Assembly (NCBI GenBank): GCA_001312505.1
Contig: BBDW01000001.1
Coordinates: 434,001 to 498,000, forward strand
DNA: 64,000 bases
Reading direction: 5' to 3'
From: Mediterraneibacter faecis JCM 15917
Lineage (GTDB): Bacteria; Bacillota; Clostridia; Lachnospirales; Lachnospiraceae
Shown here: in pieces, positions 19,689 through 29,053 of the stretch
How the letters are laid out: every line of letters begins with the position of its first letter
Numbering within the stretch: the first letter of the stretch is position 1
Made by a program: the position numbers and the translations under genes
The notes under the pieces: model-generated
Told to the model about the DNA's origin: nothing
Databases searched by the model: none
Seen by the model: the letters and a program-made list of their open reading frames with translations, nothing else

Positions 19689-19930
19689 TTATAAAGAGTT
19701 TATCCATTCAGTGATTTCCTGTTTCGTTCCACAATTTAATAGTCTGCCTTCTGTAATAACTGCGTCCGATGCAGATGATTGCAATTCTTTCACAGTGTTC
19801 CCAAATCCACTTCCTCCGGATGTTGCAAAAAGCACAATCTTTTTACCACTGAAATCGTAAGTTTCTAAAAATGTATTGATGATTGTCGGAGCCACATACC
19901 ACCAGATTGGAAATTAAAATGTAGCCAGTT
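19689..19930 (-). pseudogene. C-terminal piece of a flavodoxin
   Basis: The frame reads FPIWWYVAPTIINTF, ETYDFSGKKIVLFATSGGSG, FGNTVKELQS and ends KQEITEWINSL. P-IWW-v-aPTIINTFLE followed by KkIvLFATSGGSG is the second half of long-chain flavodoxins of the Flavodoxin_4 type. The FMN-binding N-terminus is missing: upstream of FPIWW the frame hits a stop, and the sequence beyond (with a C6 run at 19931-19936) is unrelated. Confidence 0.7.
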
Positions 19931-19996
19931 CCCCCCTCATGCGTTGATTTTACTGGGTTTAACTGTATACAAAACTGTGTTTACTGTTACTATCTT

Positions 19997-20740
19997 TCAT
20001 TCTTTTCCAAAATAGCTTTGAAGCATAGGCCACATTATTTTCATATATGACACAAAGCTCAGCTCTACTTGTGCTTCATTAAACCATCCAACCATAAAGC
20101 TATTTATCTCTTCAAATAATACTTTTGAAAGTTTCTGAATAATAATTGTGTTATCCACTTCTTCAGTATAATCTTTCGCATACATTTTACATATAGAACG
20201 CACTCCAAAATAATTATATAGCACACCTACCGTTGTTTTTAATGCTTCAATATCTCTTGGAAAATCTGTTCTATTCATCATATTCACTACTAATTGATGT
20301 CTTGAGTTTAGGTAATTCCTAACTGTACTATTACCTATTTCAACATCAACTGTAAATGAAAAATCTTGAGTTTGTATACTATCTGCTCCTAACATTATCA
20401 TCAATTCAACTTGTGCTGCATGATATTCTGTATAACCAGACAAAGCCATATATTTCCAAGAATCTTGCTTTGCATACATTTCCGTATCTAAAATATGCGT
20501 AAATTCATGAAACACAATATACCTTGGTATTTCCGAACTTTTGCATATCCTTAATATATGTTCATCTGTTTTCGTATTATAGTAAGCTTGGGCGGCTGAA
20601 GCGAATCCTGCTGCATCGCTTTCCTCAACATTAATTTCAAAAAAATCTATCTTATACTGTGGTAATTTCTCAATTTCCATAAACTCAATATATTCTTTTT
20701 CATATTCTTTAATTAAATTTTTAATTTGTATTTCTGTCAT
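19997..20740 (-). CDS. HExxH-type putative metallopeptidase
   Basis: 247 residues from ATG 20738-20740. The only strong motif is the zinc-binding helix RYIVFHEFTHILDTEMY (HExxH, about residues 98-102). EYHAAQVELMIMLG, about 30 residues later, could supply the third ligand (a Glu), as in gluzincin-like folds. The rest is helical with no signal peptide, so it acts in the cytoplasm. I cannot name a family. It lies alone at the outer flank of the recombinase cluster, a position where ImmA-like regulators or toxins of mobile elements are often found, but there is no XRE partner gene here. Confidence 0.6.
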   Translation of the reverse strand: MTEIQIKNLIKEYEKEYIEFMEIEKLPQYKIDFFEINVEESDAAGFASAAQAYYNTKTDEHILRICKSSEIPRYIVFHEFTHILDTEMYAKQDSWKYMALSGYTEYHAAQVELMIMLGADSIQTQDFSFTVDVEIGNSTVRNYLNSRHQLVVNMMNRTDFPRDIEALKTTVGVLYNYFGVRSICKMYAKDYTEEVDNTIIIQKLSKVLFEEINSFMVGWFNEAQVELSFVSYMKIMWPMLQSYFGKE

Positions 20741-20880
20741 ATTGTTTTATACCTCATATCAAAGTTAGCATTTCACTTTTAGTATACCATAAAACAATCC
20801 CATTCTCATTCTATATATTTTATCCTCAACGATGAAAAGATGTGTCTGCACACATCTCTTCCATCTTATTATTTTCAATG

Positions 20881-21264
20881 TTATAAGTTCTTAATAAAAT
20901 TCAAATCCTGTTTCCGTAATGCCTTCTGTAACTTTTCGTTCTTTCTCTTCAGTTCCTTATTTTCTCTGCTCAGAGCTGCCACCTTCTGGTTCAACAGTTC
21001 AATCTGTTTTTCCATCGCCATGTTCAGAATTTCTCTTCTTGGATCTATCATTCCGGCCTGTTGCTCTACTGCTTGGTTCAATGTATCCCGGACGGTTGGA
21101 TTTTTATAAAAGAATCCTCTCGACAATCCAGTTTTCTTCATCAGCTTTGGAACGCTGATACGTTCTTTATTTGCCAGCATATCTTGTATTGCTTGCAATG
21201 CCAGTTCAATTTTCTCTTTACTTTTTCTCTGATTTTCCTCAATCATCTTGTCGTATTTGCTCAT
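20881..21264 (-). CDS. TnpC-like accessory protein of the recombinase cluster (DUF6262-type)
   Basis: About 127 residues. ATG 21262-21264 (MSKYDKMIEENQRKSK) lies inside the end of the recombinase gene, so expression is coupled. SVPKLMKKTGLSRGFFYKNP is a helix-turn-helix, followed by a leucine-rich coiled coil (IELLNQKVAALSRENKELKR). This matches the third protein of Tn554-type transposons, which helps orient transposition but is not itself a recombinase. Confidence 0.75.
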   Translation of the reverse strand: MSKYDKMIEENQRKSKEKIELALQAIQDMLANKERISVPKLMKKTGLSRGFFYKNPTVRDTLNQAVEQQAGMIDPRREILNMAMEKQIELLNQKVAALSRENKELKRKNEKLQKALRKQDLNFIKNL

Positions 21265-22745
21265 ATTCTTCACCCCCCCATCTTGCCAGACTCATATATA
21301 TGATGTCACTCATCCTCTGTCTTACTTCTCTGGTTTCGTCTGCCATTCTTTGATTGCTCATTTTCCGGTAATGCTGTACATTATTCAGTCTTTTATGCCC
21401 CCCCAATAGTCTCGCTATCGTCCAGTCATCCAGATGCATTTCTGTAAGTTTGACGCCATAGTAGTGCCGGAACATGTGCGTTCCAAACCCGAATAATTCG
21501 CCATGATCATCTTTCAACTGCTTTTCCTGTATCATGGACATGACTTTTGTTTTTATAGCCATATACTGCATCGGGCGGTCAGGTTCTTTTTCATTAACAA
21601 ATATGTATTCTGTATCACCGAACTTTTCCTGTGTATATTCAATAGAACTCTGTAACAGTTTTGCAAGTTCTTTACTGATCGGTTTTTTATATCTTTTAGT
21701 TTTAACTTGATATATTTCAATCATATCTTGGCCATTTTCTCTCGTCAGACAATCTGGTCTCAGTGTAAGGGTATCTGATATCCTAGTTCCAAGCATCTGA
21801 TGTATCAGAAGACATCTTGCAATCTGTACATCCATCTGTGTAATTTCCGCATTCAGTCGTTTCATTTCATCATCAGAATACACTCTAAATTCTGCATTTA
21901 CTTCCGGTGGAATATCCGTATTAATAAATAAATGCTCCAATCTTTCATAGCTGTAAATTTTTCCGATTGTCTCTAACTGTCGTCTTAATGAAATTACATA
22001 AGAACTATTCGCACTATGGGAAGTATCTTTTGTTGACAGATGTATCAAAAATTCTTCCAACACTTCTCTGTCTATTTCACTGCAGCTTTTTATTTTGGAA
22101 TACTCTTTTTGGAGATATTCTGAGAATATCCTCATTATTGTCAATTCTCCCTGTACAGTTCCTATTGCTTCATACTGCAGATTCATATAAACAGCTTTCT
22201 TACATTCTTCCCTGATATCTGGCTGATATATTTTTCTGAAATCCAGTGTTTTTACATTATAAATTGGATTGGATCTGATTTTAATATCCAGATTTTTTAG
22301 TTCCCAAACATCTTTTTCTATCTCATCCCGTAAATCTTCTGGCCCTAAAAATTTCAGTACGTTTCTGAAATATAATATCGTCACTGCTTCGCCATAGCTT
22401 ACTGTACCATACACACTCTTCTTTTCTTTTACAATAGTTATTCCCTGTTCTAACATCCAGCCTTTTAAAAGTGATATCCATTTTTCTGGATTTCTATCTC
22501 CAAGGCTTTTGATTCTCCGATTTATTCTGCTGTTCAAAAACTTTGCAATATGATTATAAGCTGTTCGATCCTGAATCAATGCTCTAACGTTCCGTTTTTG
22601 CAGCGATACATAATATAACCTCGAAACTCTTCCTTTAATTCTTGCGTTGGAAGCAACGTTAAATCAAATTTTCCATTATCCTTACGTGTCCCTGTTTCTT
22701 GTAAATTGGGGGGAAATCGCTGAAGTATATAATATCATTTTCCAT
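21239..22745 (-). CDS. Tyrosine recombinase, third of the trio (frame lost near the N-terminus)
   Basis: About 500 residues when rejoined. The catalytic domain shows the first Arg in HQMLGTRISDTLTLRPDC, then HMFRHYYGVKL (HxxR), LLGGHKRLNNVQHYR (LGH and Tyr). LLGHK is invariant in spacing elsewhere, so the extra G from the C7 run 21398-21404 is suspicious; ARWGGEEYE (21273-21279) has a similar extra codon. The N-terminus starts at ATG 22743-22745 overlapping the previous gene. With four rather than six bases in the run at 22708-22713, it reads SDFPNLQETGTRKDNGKFDL. A missing A near 22590 then separates it from ALIQDRTAYNHIAKFLNSR. Probably intact in reality. Confidence 0.8.
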
Positions 22746-24465
22746 CTTTTTCCTCTTTCTTTAGCCATGATGCTAAACTACTTCCTTGCATTTCAAAGAA
22801 CTCATCATTTGCTTTTGCAATCCTTTGCGGCATATAATCAATATACTGTCTTGTCATCTCTTCATAAGTATGTCCAAGATAATCCCTGATACTTTGCAGT
22901 GATACATGACTGTCATAAAACATAGTTGCTACTGTATGTCGATAATCGTGTGATTGAAATAAATATTCTCCATTTGCAATCTTATTTTCCCGGCACGCTT
23001 CTATCATCTGAGTTCGGAATGTACCATATAGACAAGCACCACCTCTGCTGTTTTTAAAAATGAATTCTTCAGGCTGAATTTCATGTTTTTTCAAGTATAC
23101 TTTCATAATCTGATAAAGTGCCTGTGGGATTGGAATCCTTTTATAATTCTTCATTTTGACCTGATACACCTGAATCCAATAATCCTCGCCCTGCTGATAA
23201 TAAGCATTTCCTTTCAATGTACACACTTCACTCGCCCGTAATCCTAGACACCACAGATGTAGGAACATACATCGTAATCGCTCTGGAAAAAGATATAATT
23301 TTTTCAAAATTTCCATATATACTGTTTCCTCAACGCTACGATCATGATGTACTATTACTTCTTTTTGTTGGAAATATTCAATTCGGAATGGCATTCTTGT
23401 AATATACTGTTTAACTTCCATGAATTTATAAAAATGACCGATACCGAAAATTCTTTCATTAAATCCCTTTGCCTGTATTCCCCGTTCTCGCAAGCCGTCT
23501 GCATACTTTTTTACTTCTGCGACAGTTGCATGAATCGCCAGTATCTTTTCTTGTTCCAGCAGTTCAATAAAATTTCTAATACATACAAATCTTCGTACAA
23601 TCGTGCTGACTGCCTGTCCAGTAATTCCCAGTTCATATTTCATGTATGCCTGTAAAATTTCTCGATTCTGTATTTCCTTGACTTCCATAAAAGAAATGCT
23701 AATTAAGGATTTACTTTCGTCTATCCGATGTTTTCCAAGATGTAATCGTTCCAGATACCATACATTTGCTTCCCATTGGATCTGTTCCTGCTGCATAAAC
23801 GCATCTCTTCTGCATTCACCTAAAATACTTCGTTGACTCGTTTCGGGAAAATTCTTTAAAATAGTTTCCACTTGTTCCATTTCCAGCAATCCAATATCCG
23901 TAATATTTAACTGAACACAAGAATCATAAAGAAGTTTTAAGGATTTTAACCTGACATTTCTATAAGCCTTAGACATTGAAGTATTGGCAATGATACGACT
24001 CAACGTATAAAAAATTTGTTTCTTTAAAACTTCTGAACAATTTTGTGTAAAATCCCACACCAATAGGTTTGTTTTATAAGAAGTTTCAAAGGTCTCAGCT
24101 ATTTCCTTTTCCGGATAATACTTCAGAAAATAAATTTTATTTTGATATTTCCATTCATATATCCGCTTTCCATTTAGCGTCTGCATTTGTTGATAGATAT
24201 GTTGTTGTTTTACCGTATCATATATTTTCAAATAGAAAGATACAATTTGTGATCGTATCTGTCCTCTTAAATATTGTTCATACGAATTTCGCAAAGGATA
24301 ATCCATTTCTTCCAGATGCCAGATTTTTCTATCTGCCAAGAACTTTTTCAATTTGTTAATTCTTGAATCGCTTTTTATTCCAAGTGCATCAATTTCTGAA
24401 TATAGTTCCTGCTTTTTCTTCTCAATATCTACTTCAGATTCTGTTATGTGTTCTGCCTGTTGCAA
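22735..24465 (-). CDS. Tyrosine recombinase, second of the trio
   Basis: 576 residues from TTG 24465. The better ribosome site, GGGAGGTG, lies about 22 nt further up and is followed by GTGAGAAATACC in another frame, so one base may be miscalled in the first codons. The catalytic residues are visible: LWCLGLRASEVCTLKG (Arg I), FQSHDYRHTVATMFYD (HxxR), IRDYLGHTYEEMTRQYIDY (LGH and Tyr). The long helical N-terminal domain and size recall TnpB of Tn554. It overlaps the next recombinase gene by 11 bp. Confidence 0.85.
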   Translation of the reverse strand: MQQAEHITESEVDIEKKKQELYSEIDALGIKSDSRINKLKKFLADRKIWHLEEMDYPLRNSYEQYLRGQIRSQIVSFYLKIYDTVKQQHIYQQMQTLNGKRIYEWKYQNKIYFLKYYPEKEIAETFETSYKTNLLVWDFTQNCSEVLKKQIFYTLSRIIANTSMSKAYRNVRLKSLKLLYDSCVQLNITDIGLLEMEQVETILKNFPETSQRSILGECRRDAFMQQEQIQWEANVWYLERLHLGKHRIDESKSLISISFMEVKEIQNREILQAYMKYELGITGQAVSTIVRRFVCIRNFIELLEQEKILAIHATVAEVKKYADGLRERGIQAKGFNERIFGIGHFYKFMEVKQYITRMPFRIEYFQQKEVIVHHDRSVEETVYMEILKKLYLFPERLRCMFLHLWCLGLRASEVCTLKGNAYYQQGEDYWIQVYQVKMKNYKRIPIPQALYQIMKVYLKKHEIQPEEFIFKNSRGGACLYGTFRTQMIEACRENKIANGEYLFQSHDYRHTVATMFYDSHVSLQSIRDYLGHTYEEMTRQYIDYMPQRIAKANDEFFEMQGSSLASWLKKEEKDGK

Positions 24466-24493
24466 TAAATATATAGGTATTTCTCACACCTCC

Positions 24494-25619
24494 CTACTCC
24501 AGCAGACGTTCCGCCCCATAAATAGCAGTGTGTTGTGCATAAAACTCATTACTTGCTTCTATCAGTTCATCATCCAGCCAGTCCAGATACTTTATAGTCG
24601 TATCCAAATGTTTATGCCCCAATGCCTGACTGATCATTTCCAGTTCCCATCCTGCCTGCTTTCGCATATTTGCAAAATAGTGACGTAACATGTGGGGGGG
24701 TGTGATTTTAACTCCGGTTTTCTTTTCCATTCGGTCCAACATATCATATACACTGTCCACTCTTAATGGCTTTCCAATGTTCTCACCCATGATATTCACA
24801 AACAGGTAATCCTGATGTTGCAGGATTTTCCGATATTTTGCCAGATAATCCATGAGAAATTCAAACGTATCATTACTTATCTTGGCACTTCTGTATTCCG
24901 CATTTTTGGCTCTCGCTTCATTTTCATTATCTTCCCGGAAGCATACCCTTATCATGTGATTCCTATAATCAATATCTTTGACATATTTTACTCCCAGTAG
25001 TTCCCCAATTCTGTATCCGGTTTCTGCTAACATAAGTAACAGAAGCTGATCTCTTCGGTTCGTACAGGCCTGTAAAATTGTAATAATCTGATTTTCTTTT
25101 GCTGTTCTCCCACGATGTTCCTCTTCCTTCAGATAGGCTTTAAAAGAATGATTCCGCAGTACCTTTTTTACTCCCACCTGATTAACCGCTATAATCTGGT
25201 TATACGATAAGGTTTTGAGACTTCCGTACTGTTCATATTCTGCCTCTATAAATAAATAGAACCTGAACACATCTTTTAAGTATGCGTTGCAGGTTCCTTC
25301 ATTCGGACACTTCTTTTCTCCAGCCGTTTGCTCTGTATGGTTTCCGGCTTTAAGCAGTATAAAAATTCCACAAAGTGTTCTGTCTGTTTTTCATAATCTA
25401 CTGATAGACTTCTGTGAGTTCCATTTCTTTCTCTGCCATATATTTCATATAATAGCAGATTGAAAATGCTGTGCGTTTCACTGTATTTGGTGAACGTTTA
25501 CATTTAATCTTATGCATTAGATATTTACTTGGCAGTTCTTCAATACTCATTGTTTCCAGATTTCTGATGAAAAAATATTTTTCTGTTCCATCTTTTATCG
25601 TTTCCACCTTGTATATCAT
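24494..25619 (-). CDS. Tyrosine recombinase, first of the trio (two frameshifts)
   Basis: The start ATG 25617-25619 follows AAAGGAGGCAGCTT. The N-terminal SAM-like core-binding domain (MIYKVETIKDGTEKYFFIRN, SPNTVKRTAFSICYYMKYM) breaks after LTEVYQ. Adding one T gives LDYEKQTEHFVEFLY, and adding one A in the next A run gives KAGNHTEQTAGEKK, which joins the catalytic part. The catalytic core: LLMLAETGYRIGELLGVKY (Arg), ITPPHMLRHYFANMRK (HxxR), ISQALGHKHLDTTIKYL (LGH, Tyr). TPHMLRH is the conserved form, and the second P comes from the G7 run 24694-24700. Similar in size (about 375 aa) to TnpA of Tn554. Order A-B-second B-C on one strand suggests a single integration unit. Confidence 0.82.
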
Positions 25620-25774
25620 AAGCTGCCTCCTTTCCTCTAACGCTATACACAGTATACCCACTTCATGCCGAAATAGCTATTCATCAATACCAACAATCCC
25701 ACCGAAAACGCCCTTGAAATACCACCAAACTTTTCGTGCAAAATCTGCTTTTTCTGTAGCAGAACCACGAACGG

Positions 25775-27748
25775 TTACAGGTAGTATTCCACGCCTTTTC
25801 GGTTTCGAATAAAGTGCTGGACATCCTTGATATCTTTTGCCATCTTGCAGCTCGGAAGCGCACACATTACTTCCTCATGATACCTGCCACCTTCTCCTGC
25901 ACGCTCGTCTAAAATGGACACGACACAAGTATCTGTCTCGGTGCGGAGAGCACGTCCGAATCCCTGTCTTAGTTTTTTCTGCATGTCTGGAACAATCACT
26001 GCCTGAATATAATCTTTCAGGCTGGCATATTCCTTCTTCTGTGCTTCACTGATGGGATCAGGAACAGCAAAGGGCAGTTTTACTATAATCAGCGAAGATA
26101 CCATATCTCCAGGGAAGTCTACTCCTTCCCAACAGGAGCCGGCTGCAAAAAGGACAGCATTGTCCATCTGTTTAAATCTTGTGATCTCTTCCGGTGAATG
26201 TCTCCACACCTCTATCATCGGGAACGGAATTTCATCCCTTAACATCTGGTAAACGTTTCCCATCAAATGATAAGATGTAAACAGCACTAGCGTATGCCCG
26301 TAAGTCGAACAGATCAGTGAATGGATATGGCCTGCTATCATCTCTGCCTCTTCCTGACTTTCTCTTCTGCATGTCTTCAAATTCTTTGGCAGATATAACA
26401 GACAGTTCTTCTGATATTCAAACGGGGAGTCTGCCACATATTCCCGGACTCTCCGCACTCTCTGTAATCCTGTCATTTTCCGAATGTGGGAAAATCCCTG
26501 TCCGGTTTTTAAAGTTCCGCTTGTCAGAATCGCTCCCATTCCTCTGCTCCATAACATCTGGTCCAGATACTGTGGAATCCGTCTGCTGGATGCACACAAT
26601 ATAATCCGGTGGTCATGGTCCTGCTTCAGATGCAGCACATACTTCTTATCCTGATGGAAAAAGCATTCCAGCACACTTTTGGTTTCTTCCAGCTTGTTTC
26701 TGATCCACTTTGGAATCTTCTTTTCTAATTTTTCTATGATCTTATTCATGGTCTGTATCCCCTCATATAAATACATTGCACACTCTTCTGTCATGTGGAA
26801 TTCTTCTTTTATCCCATATCTGGTTCTGTGGTTTTCTCCTATGATGTCCAGCACCATCCGGATCGTCCCGGACAGTTTTCTTATCTCCGGGCCTTGGTAC
26901 TCATTCCCAAGATAAAAGCAGATTTCTCGGATATCGTCATAACAGAGGCTCTTCCCAAACATCTGCTTTGCCGCATCCGGCAGCTTATGTGCTTCATCGA
27001 CAATCAATGCTCGGTAGTCTTTTAATAACGGGCGGTAATCCTGCAGCCTGTGATAACCATCAGCCAGCAGATAATTGTGATTACAGATCTGAATGAACAT
27101 TTCATGATCTCTGGAACGCTCCAGATACTGCTGATACCTGCATGAGCCTCTTTTCGGGCAGTCTCCCGAACAGAACTTCGGTACACTCACCATCCTTCTG
27201 TCAAACCCACTTAAGTTGGACACTTCGTCCATATCATAATGTTCTTTCAACGACAGCAGAGCTTCTTTCTGCAACGCATTTTTGTTTTTTTCTTCGATTG
27301 CAACGATTCGGTGCTCCAACCTCTCATCGCAGACAAAATGCTCTTTCCCTTTTCGTATCACAGCTTTAATAGGGGGGGCCTGAATCGTCCCGTTCTCCTG
27401 AAGAATCCGGGAGAGAAAAGGGATATATTCTGTAAGAATTGCTTTCTGGAGTGCAATGCTGGAAGTGGATATCACGACCGGACGCTGCTCATAAGGGGGG
27501 GAACATCCTTCTGCAAGGAGGGAATATTTTCTCATCAGAACACAGGCCACCAGATAGGCATACGTCTTGCCGATACCGACACCCGCGTCACACAGTGCTA
27601 TGTTTCTTCCCAGCAGGTTATCCAGCATTTTGTGGCATAACATAATCTGTTCTTCCCTTACTGCCATTCCATGTTCCGGGAACAGCACTCGGAAAATAGT
27701 ATCAATTTCTCGATGCGCTCTATTGAGATATTCTCTTGTGTAATACAT
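25775..27748 (-). CDS. dinG: DinG/XPD-type ATP-dependent DNA helicase
   Basis: 657 residues. Walker A is CDAGVGIGKTYAYLVA. The iron-sulfur cysteines appear in FVCDERL and FCSGDCPKRGSCRYQQYL. The DEAH box is LIVDEAHKLPDAAKQ. Helicase motifs V-VI are GSCWEGVDFPGDMVSSLI and LRQGFGRALRTETDTC. This is a 5'-3' helicase of superfamily 2. Two G7 runs on the plus strand (27372-27378 and 27495-27501) add a proline each, giving IQAPPIKAV and GCSPPYEQRP where relatives have one P. A mobile-element version often accompanies such ICEs, perhaps for DNA processing. Its 5' leader carries the strong hairpin at 27772-27836. Confidence 0.85.
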   Translation of the reverse strand: MYYTREYLNRAHREIDTIFRVLFPEHGMAVREEQIMLCHKMLDNLLGRNIALCDAGVGIGKTYAYLVACVLMRKYSLLAEGCSPPYEQRPVVISTSSIALQKAILTEYIPFLSRILQENGTIQAPPIKAVIRKGKEHFVCDERLEHRIVAIEEKNKNALQKEALLSLKEHYDMDEVSNLSGFDRRMVSVPKFCSGDCPKRGSCRYQQYLERSRDHEMFIQICNHNYLLADGYHRLQDYRPLLKDYRALIVDEAHKLPDAAKQMFGKSLCYDDIREICFYLGNEYQGPEIRKLSGTIRMVLDIIGENHRTRYGIKEEFHMTEECAMYLYEGIQTMNKIIEKLEKKIPKWIRNKLEETKSVLECFFHQDKKYVLHLKQDHDHRIILCASSRRIPQYLDQMLWSRGMGAILTSGTLKTGQGFSHIRKMTGLQRVRRVREYVADSPFEYQKNCLLYLPKNLKTCRRESQEEAEMIAGHIHSLICSTYGHTLVLFTSYHLMGNVYQMLRDEIPFPMIEVWRHSPEEITRFKQMDNAVLFAAGSCWEGVDFPGDMVSSLIIVKLPFAVPDPISEAQKKEYASLKDYIQAVIVPDMQKKLRQGFGRALRTETDTCVVSILDERAGEGGRYHEEVMCALPSCKMAKDIKDVQHFIRNRKGVEYYL

Positions 27749-27771
27749 AATTTGTTACCTGATATGCGTGC

Positions 27772-27836
27772 TGATATCACATCAATACGGCTGTAAAGGA
27801 TTTCTCCCTACAGCCGTATGTATCTGATATCAACGA
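27772..27836 (-). promoter_or_regulatory. Long leader hairpin before the helicase gene
   Basis: The arms ATACGGCTGTA (27785-27795) and TACAGCCGTAT (27809-27819) form a perfect 11-bp stem with a 13-nt loop. Outside a 5-nt internal loop on each side, the palindrome TGATATCA occurs on both flanks, so the stem can be extended by eight more pairs. It ends about 25 nt before the helicase ATG and has no T tract, so it looks like an RNA leader element or a protein-binding site rather than a terminator. Confidence 0.6.
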
Positions 27837-28288
27837 CACATTCTTCCTTGATTTCTTATACTTTTGATTTTTGGCGTTGTATTTGTCCTCGACTCCCCCC
27901 CCATTGCCTTACGGGAACATTACAGGCGGATGCTTGGCATTGCACCGCTCACGGATTTTCTAAAAGTCTTGCTGATTACAACCCAAAGTCCATCCTCTGC
28001 TCACTGGCAGTTCCTATGTATCATTATCCCCCCCTCGTAAGTGATCCTCGCAAAAGACCGCCACGGTCCTGTTTCAGTTAAAGATGATTCGCTCGAAACG
28101 AAAACGCCACAAAAGAACTCTGCCTCTCACTTTCTGGTCTAATTTCTTCCATGCCCTTTTCATCTGTCCTCGCGTCTTCCTGCCACGCTTCTACTTACGG
28201 GAACGTACCTGTAATGCTGGTATGAGGTTGTCAAAGTACACTGGCAAAATTTACCTGCCTATTAAATAGCCGACGAAAAACGCCATAA
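27837..28288 (-). ncRNA. Candidate structured non-coding RNA or processing region between the sigma-like and helicase genes
   Basis: No open frame of protein character covers this stretch on either strand, yet it is not A/T-rich filler. Two related modules occur on the plus strand: TGTCCTCG (27884-27891) followed by TTACGGGAAC (27909-27918), and TGTCCTCG (28165-28172) followed by TTACGGGAAC (28195-28204). The base sequences next to them, CATTACAGG (27918-27926) and CCTGTAATG (28208-28216), are perfect reverse complements and could close a structure of about 300 nt. A small hairpin GACCG-TGG-CGGTC lies between. C8 and C7 runs at 27895-27902 and 28028-28034 distort it. No RNA family is assigned; strand is assumed from the flanking genes. 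Confidence 0.35.
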
Positions 28289-28727
28289 TTATTCAATTTT
28301 TGATAAATTTTTTAATTTTTTTCTCAAACGGTTTCTTTTGGTATAAATCGTCTGTTCTGCCATTCCCATAATCTTAGCAACTTCTCTTCCAGAATATCCC
28401 CCCCATGTACTGAGTAAGAGGATTTCCAGTGTCTGATGCTCCGTTTCTTTCAATAGTTCATAGATTCGCTTATCACCTATGTGATCCAGAAGCTCCTTTA
28501 CATCCCTTGCAAACAGCTCGCTGTCCTTTTCTTTTATGGAATCCATATCCTGCATCGTTTCATCCAGATGTTCCCCGGTATCTGCGCTCTTCCAGAAAGT
28601 CTTCCCTGTCCATCTGGCGCAGCTTTTGGATCTTCTCTTCTTCCATTCCCAGTTCACGCAATTTCTTTTCTTCCTGTTCTTTCCAATAATTCCACTTTCG
28701 TTCTTCACTTGTCTTGTTATAAGCCAT
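28289..28727 (-). CDS. Small sigma-70 region 4-like regulator of the element (one frameshift)
   Basis: Start ATG 28725-28727 behind GGAGGAAAG gives AYNKTSEERKWNYWKEQEEK, KLRELGMEEEKIQKLRQMD and FLEERRYRG. One G fewer in the next GGGG (near 28580) continues as EHLDETMQDMDSIKEKDSEL. The C-terminal helix-turn-helix, YSGREVAKIMGMAEQTIYTK then RNRLRKKLKNL, is a sigma region 4-type DNA-binding unit. The C7 run at 28398-28404 gives STWGGYSG, probably one G too many. Proteins of this shape (about 145 aa) are common control genes of Lachnospiraceae ICEs. No region 2 is present, so it is not a full sigma factor. Confidence 0.7.
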
Positions 28728-29053
28728 TTATCTTTCCTCCGATCTGATTTTTGATATAGAAATCAAATCGGAGCATGGCGGTGACCGGATAGGTACGTTA
28801 TAATGTTCGAAAAATGTCGAAGAAAAATGCTGCAACCTCTTCGATTACAGCACTTTTTTCCATCTTACGTGAATATTTCTTGTTGGTTCATAGGAGATTC
28901 CTTCTTTTTCTCATAATGAATAAAAGACTCTTGTCATCCATTATTTACTACTAATTTTTCTACTATTACAATAGCTTTTTTAACAAGTTTTCTTGTCTTG
29001 GAGTTTAAAAGAAAGCTACCAGTTTTTTTCCTCTGATAGCTTTCCATTCATTC
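28728..29053. other. Gene-free stretch with two terminator-like hairpins
   Basis: Apart from the sigma-gene ribosome site, this stretch holds a hairpin TGCTG (28828-28832) and CAGCA (28848-28852) with T tracts on both sides, so it can terminate transcripts from either direction, and the separate minus-strand terminator at 29007-29046. The rest is A/T-rich. I see no gene. Confidence 0.5.
29007..29046 (-). terminator. Rho-independent terminator after the lipoprotein gene
   Basis: On the minus strand GAAAGCTATCAG pairs with CTGGTAGCTTTC (one mismatch) around an A-rich loop, followed by TTTT. It begins a few bases after the lipoprotein stop codon. Confidence 0.7.

Noticed and set aside
22647..22889. 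80-aa plus-strand frame over the recombinase junction
   Set aside because: It overlaps two recombinase genes whose catalytic residues are on the minus strand; it is a shadow.
25620..25774. Short frame after the helicase stop ending in MKWVYCV
   Set aside because: It lacks a start and ribosome site and spans the spacer that carries the recombinase ribosome site on its other end; probably non-coding.
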